Shown here: one piece after another, positions 60,999-64,000 of the stretch
Numbering within the stretch: position 1 is the stretch's first letter
Layout: the number at the start of each line of letters is the position of its first letter
Source of the DNA: Borrelia hermsii DAH
GTDB lineage: Bacteria; Spirochaetota; Spirochaetia; Borreliales; Borreliaceae
Reading direction: 5' to 3'
Length of the DNA: 64,000 nucleotides
NCBI RefSeq assembly: GCF_023035675.1
Contig: NZ_CP073136.1
Coordinates: 1-64,000 of the forward strand
The notes under the pieces: generated by a model
Database searches by the model: none
Seen by the model: only the letters and a program-made list of their open reading frames with translations
Told to the model about the DNA's origin: nothing
Made by a program: the position numbers and the translations under genes

Positions 60999-62773
60999 AT
61001 CTTGCTAGTTAATATCTCTAAAAACTTCAGCTCGTCACCACTAAGATATTCTTTTAAACTAAAATACACAAATTCATGATAACTATTAATATAATCTAAT
61101 TCATCCTTTGAAAGCATTTCAGTAACTATTAATTCTTTTTCAAAAGGCACAAGGGTTAAATTTTCAAACTCCAAAAAAGTTCCAAACTCATTTGAATAAC
61201 TCTGCTTCACAAAAACTAAATTTTCAGTTCTAATTCCATATTGAGACTCTCGATAAATCCCAGGCTCAATCGAAGTAATCTCAGAACCTTTAAAAGCATA
61301 AGCAGACAAAGGACTAATAGAAACAGGAAGTTCGTGAACATTAAGAAAAAATCCTACCCCATGACCCGTTCCATGGGAAAAATTTAATCCTTGCTTAAGC
61401 AAAGGAAATCGAGCAATCCCATCAAGAGAAGCACCTGAAATCCCAAATGGAAATTTTAAAGACGCAAGCGCAATAAAAGACTTAAGGACTAAAGTATAAT
61501 CTTCTCTCTCTTTACAAGACGCTTCCCCAATTAAAATAGTCCTTGTAACATCTGTTGTACCAAGTCCAAGGTAAGAACCTCCAGAATCTATTAAAAGCAA
61601 TCCAGCGCCATCAAGGTTCTTAGCTCCTTTTTTAGGTTTATAATGAGGTAATGCTGAATTTTCCTTAAATCCAACTATCGAATCAAAACTAGAACTAAAA
61701 AATTCATCTCTTGCTGCCCTAAAATTTAACAGCATATCTGCAACATCAACCTCATCTAATCTAGATAACTCATCCTTGCTCAAACTCTTAAATTCATACA
61801 AAAATTTAATTAAACTCACAGCATCAATAATATGAGCCTCTTTCATCTTGCTAATCTCATAATCAGATTTTATTGCCTTCAGTTCATTAACAACACTCTG
61901 CCCAAGTACTGCATTTGGCTTGCCAATAGCTTCCAATATCTTCACATTACTTTCAACTGGTATAAAAAATTTTCCTTCATGATTAATCTCTGCTAAAAAC
62001 GAATAAAAATTACCATAATCTTCAATCTCAAAACTTTCAGTCTCAAGTCTCTCTCTTAAATCAGAATCAAGTTTATCAACATTAACAAAGAGAACATTCT
62101 TATATCTTTCACTTCTAGCAATAAATAAAAAAGCGTAAAACAAAGCCGATGATTCAATATCTAAACCTCTTAAATTTAAAAGCCAAGCTATTTCATCCAG
62201 AGAGCTTACAATACAAAAATCAATTGCCTTTTCTTCTAATCTTGCATTAACTCTATCGAGTTTATCTGTTCTTTTATCGTTTTTTTGAGCCTCACTCAAT
62301 TCAAATATTTTACTACCTTCCAAGACAGGTCTACCTTGCCAAATTTTAGAAACTAAATCTTCATGCAAGATCTCAATCTCTGTATGTCTACAATTTTTAA
62401 TCAAATCGTTATAAAGCTTTATACTAACATCTTCAGCATAAATTCCAAGCCTTAAGCCCTTAAGATTTGTATTTATGTAACTAAAAATATCCGGATACCC
62501 CTTAACTCCAAGCTTCATCAATTTAAACTCAGTTCCTTCAAGTTCACTTGATGCCTGTAAAAAATACCTACCATCTGTAAAAAGCACTGCATCTGTTTCT
62601 GTAACAATCACCGTCCCAGCACTTCCTGTAAATCCTGTAATAAATTCACGAACATTAAATCTAACATGAGAATATTCACTCATATGTGGATCATAGCTTG
62701 CTATCAAATATGCATCTATCTCGCTCTTCCTCATCAAATTTCTCAAAGATAATATTTTTGTACTAATTTCCAT
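60995..62773 (-). CDS. pepP: Xaa-Pro aminopeptidase (M24B)
   Basis: The 592-residue enzyme removes N-terminal residues preceding proline. Two creatinase-like N-terminal domains are followed by the metal-binding pita-bread domain: LLIDSGGSYLGLGTTDVTRT (two Asp), GTGHGVGFFLNVHE (His), then SIEPGIY and IRTENL (two Glu). Length fits the three-domain form. GGAGC precedes ATG 62773. Its promoter shares the inverted repeat with the HAD gene. Confidence 0.93.
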   Translation of the reverse strand: MEISTKILSLRNLMRKSEIDAYLIASYDPHMSEYSHVRFNVREFITGFTGSAGTVIVTETDAVLFTDGRYFLQASSELEGTEFKLMKLGVKGYPDIFSYINTNLKGLRLGIYAEDVSIKLYNDLIKNCRHTEIEILHEDLVSKIWQGRPVLEGSKIFELSEAQKNDKRTDKLDRVNARLEEKAIDFCIVSSLDEIAWLLNLRGLDIESSALFYAFLFIARSERYKNVLFVNVDKLDSDLRERLETESFEIEDYGNFYSFLAEINHEGKFFIPVESNVKILEAIGKPNAVLGQSVVNELKAIKSDYEISKMKEAHIIDAVSLIKFLYEFKSLSKDELSRLDEVDVADMLLNFRAARDEFFSSSFDSIVGFKENSALPHYKPKKGAKNLDGAGLLLIDSGGSYLGLGTTDVTRTILIGEASCKEREDYTLVLKSFIALASLKFPFGISGASLDGIARFPLLKQGLNFSHGTGHGVGFFLNVHELPVSISPLSAYAFKGSEITSIEPGIYRESQYGIRTENLVFVKQSYSNEFGTFLEFENLTLVPFEKELIVTEMLSKDELDYINSYHEFVYFSLKEYLSGDELKFLEILTSKI

Positions 62774-62810
62774 ATAAGCAAGCTCCTTAGACTTTAAAAA
62801 GTAACTTTTA

Positions 62811-62866
62811 TTTGATTATAACAAATAATTCAATTTTAAAAAATTTCCTTATTTGTTATAATCAAA
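62811..62866. repeat. 18-bp perfect inverted repeat with divergent extended -10 boxes
   Basis: TTTGATTATAACAAATAA (62811-62828) and its exact reverse complement (62849-62866) are separated by 20 bases, in the 119-base gap between divergent pepP and the HAD gene. Each arm, read outward, contains TGTTATAAT, an extended -10 box, so both genes may use the same promoter core. The spacer holds their overlapping -35 regions. Confidence 0.75.
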
Positions 62867-62892
62867 CTTAATAGAAAAAAAAGGAAAAAAGT

Positions 62893-63783
62893 ATGAAAAA
62901 TATTAAGGCTGTTGTTTCTGATCTTGATGGCACACTTCTGCTCTCAAATATCCAAATAGGGGCTTTTAGTGAGCTTGTAATAACAAAACTAATTAAAGAA
63001 AACAAGAAGTTTATTATTGCAACAGGAAGAAGTAAAAATGAAATAATACCTCTTATAGAGAACTTAAGCTCACATGTTTCATTTTTTATAACATTAAATG
63101 GAGCAAGAGTCTACAATAACCAATGGCAATTAATAAGCAGGTATGATCTCTCTTCTGAGATTGTAAATGAGATTTTAAACCTCAGAGAAAGCAAATACAA
63201 GGACATACCTCATTTTTTACAAAAATCTGAAGATATAGACGAAAAGCTTTACGCTGACAACATCACTAAGAATGCCATTAATAATATGTTTGAAAAACAT
63301 GAACTATTAAGAAAACACAAATACATAGAACATGAGCTAAAAGATATAAGCATAAAGTACCATGAAATCAATAACTTTAGAGAATTTAAAAATTTTAACA
63401 ATATAGCAAAGATTCTATTGTTGCATCATGAAGAAGCACAACTAATAAAATATGAAGCAATAATTTTAGAAAAATATAGAAAAGAAATAAATGCTTATTT
63501 ATCGACACCACATTCACTTGAGATTGTTAACAGCAGAGTTTCAAAGGGAAATGCATTAAAAGATGTTCTTCAAAGCATCAACATTAATTTAAATGAAGTA
63601 ATTGCCTTCGGAGATGGGTTTAATGATGTTGACATGCTAGAAAATGTAAAAAAAGGATTATTAATGGGTAATGCAAATTATAGATTAAAGAAAATGCTAT
63701 CGTATTTAGAAATAATAGACACTAATGACAATGAAGCTGTTGCACATTACATTAATGACAACATTTTAGAAGACCCTGTATAG
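62893..63783 (+). CDS. Cof-type HAD phosphatase
   Basis: The 296-residue protein has the HAD nucleophile box SDLDGTLL (9-16), the IIATGRS motif II and the FGDGFNDVDML motif IV of the Cof subgroup, with a central cap domain. It is a likely cytosolic sugar- or nucleotide-phosphate phosphatase. AAAGGAAAA precedes ATG 62893. It is the BB_0068 orthologue by position. Confidence 0.88.
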   Translation: MKNIKAVVSDLDGTLLLSNIQIGAFSELVITKLIKENKKFIIATGRSKNEIIPLIENLSSHVSFFITLNGARVYNNQWQLISRYDLSSEIVNEILNLRESKYKDIPHFLQKSEDIDEKLYADNITKNAINNMFEKHELLRKHKYIEHELKDISIKYHEINNFREFKNFNNIAKILLLHHEEAQLIKYEAIILEKYRKEINAYLSTPHSLEIVNSRVSKGNALKDVLQSININLNEVIAFGDGFNDVDMLENVKKGLLMGNANYRLKKMLSYLEIIDTNDNEAVAHYINDNILEDPV

Positions 63784-63795
63784 CAAGGATATAAT

Positions 63796-64000
63796 ATGAA
63801 GAAAGACTTAATAAAATATGCAGAGCTCATTATATTAAAAGGAATCAACTTGCAAAAAAATCAATGCGTGCTCATTACAGGTTCAATTGAAAATTATGAA
63901 TTTTTAAGAATTCTGGCACAAAAAGCTTATGAACATGGAGCAAAATATGTAGAATTAAACATTGAAGACGCTGATATTTTAAAAACTAGATTAAAATCAT
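63796..64000 (+). CDS. M29-type aminopeptidase (partial, cut by window end)
   Basis: The first 68 codons are visible: DLIKYAELIILKGINLQ, NQCVLITGS and AYEHGAKYVEL are the usual N-terminal features of M29 (aminopeptidase S/T) enzymes. The metal site lies beyond the window. AAGG precedes ATG 63796 and the gene follows the HAD gene by 12 bases. It is the BB_0069 orthologue by position. Confidence 0.75.
   Translation, partial: MKKDLIKYAELIILKGINLQKNQCVLITGSIENYEFLRILAQKAYEHGAKYVELNIEDADILKTRLKS

Overview
The window is a very AT-rich stretch of bacterial chromosome whose gene order matches the left end of the linear Borrelia/Borreliella chromosome (the B. burgdorferi BB_0001 to BB_0069 region: trpS, cdaA, priA, udk, pfp, queA, ruvB, ruvA, folD, lepB, smpB, p13, parC, parE, smc, rnhB, bpuR, ssrA, ung, secG, tpiA, pgk, gap, fmt, def, pepP). 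The tmRNA tag is one residue different from the B. burgdorferi tag as I remember it. The species cannot be fixed from the sequence alone. No telomere hairpin is visible, so the window starts inside the chromosome, close to but not at its end. Assignments were made by reading motifs and synteny; no database search was run.

Layout. Positions 1-1170 are the only poorly coding zone: a gene tail, one secreted or outer-membrane-like ORF and a coding relic. Positions 1177-5600 hold a GH3 hydrolase, a UDP-glucose-pyrophosphorylase-like protein and a divergent phosphohexomutase. Positions 5658-8759 hold trpS, an AI-2E family permease and a HAD phosphatase. Positions 8870-15154 form a tight plus-strand run: cdaA, ybbR, acpS, a DUF2225 protein, truA, a UDG-like protein and priA. 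Positions 15151-25444 hold udk, a rhodanese-like protein, a YitT protein, an rluD-type synthase, pfp, queA, ruvB, ruvA, a decayed ruvC, yebC and folD. Positions 25606-31409 hold a putative outer-membrane protein, the BB_0028-type BAM lipoprotein, two signal-peptidase-like proteins (one without its catalytic dyad), a PEGA/FGE-like protein and smpB. Positions 31546-39611 hold p13, parC/parE, plsC, a lipoprotein and a PpiD-like chaperone. Positions 39790-46240 hold cheR, phoU, two envelope proteins, a short SMC, rnhB and bpuR. Then come tRNA-Gly(TCC), tmRNA, two queuosine-transporter paralogues, a TrmH-type methylase and ung. Positions 49875-53220 are the glycolytic gap-pgk-tpiA-secG operon. The rest holds TPR, CorC, YbeY, thioredoxin, RsmE, PASTA, fmt/def, PepP, a Cof-type phosphatase and the start of an M29 aminopeptidase.

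Themes. Genes are packed with 1-26 base overlaps, and TTG starts with good Shine-Dalgarno sequences are common. Several proteins keep a fold but have lost the catalytic residues (rhodanese, LepB-like, UDG-like, thioredoxin-like), and ruvC is a pseudogene beside intact ruvAB. A second class of genes has a TATAAT-like box 7-8 bases before the start codon and no Shine-Dalgarno sequence, which suggests leaderless mRNAs. No insertion sequence, prophage or CRISPR array was seen, and I found no wholly new multi-gene system.
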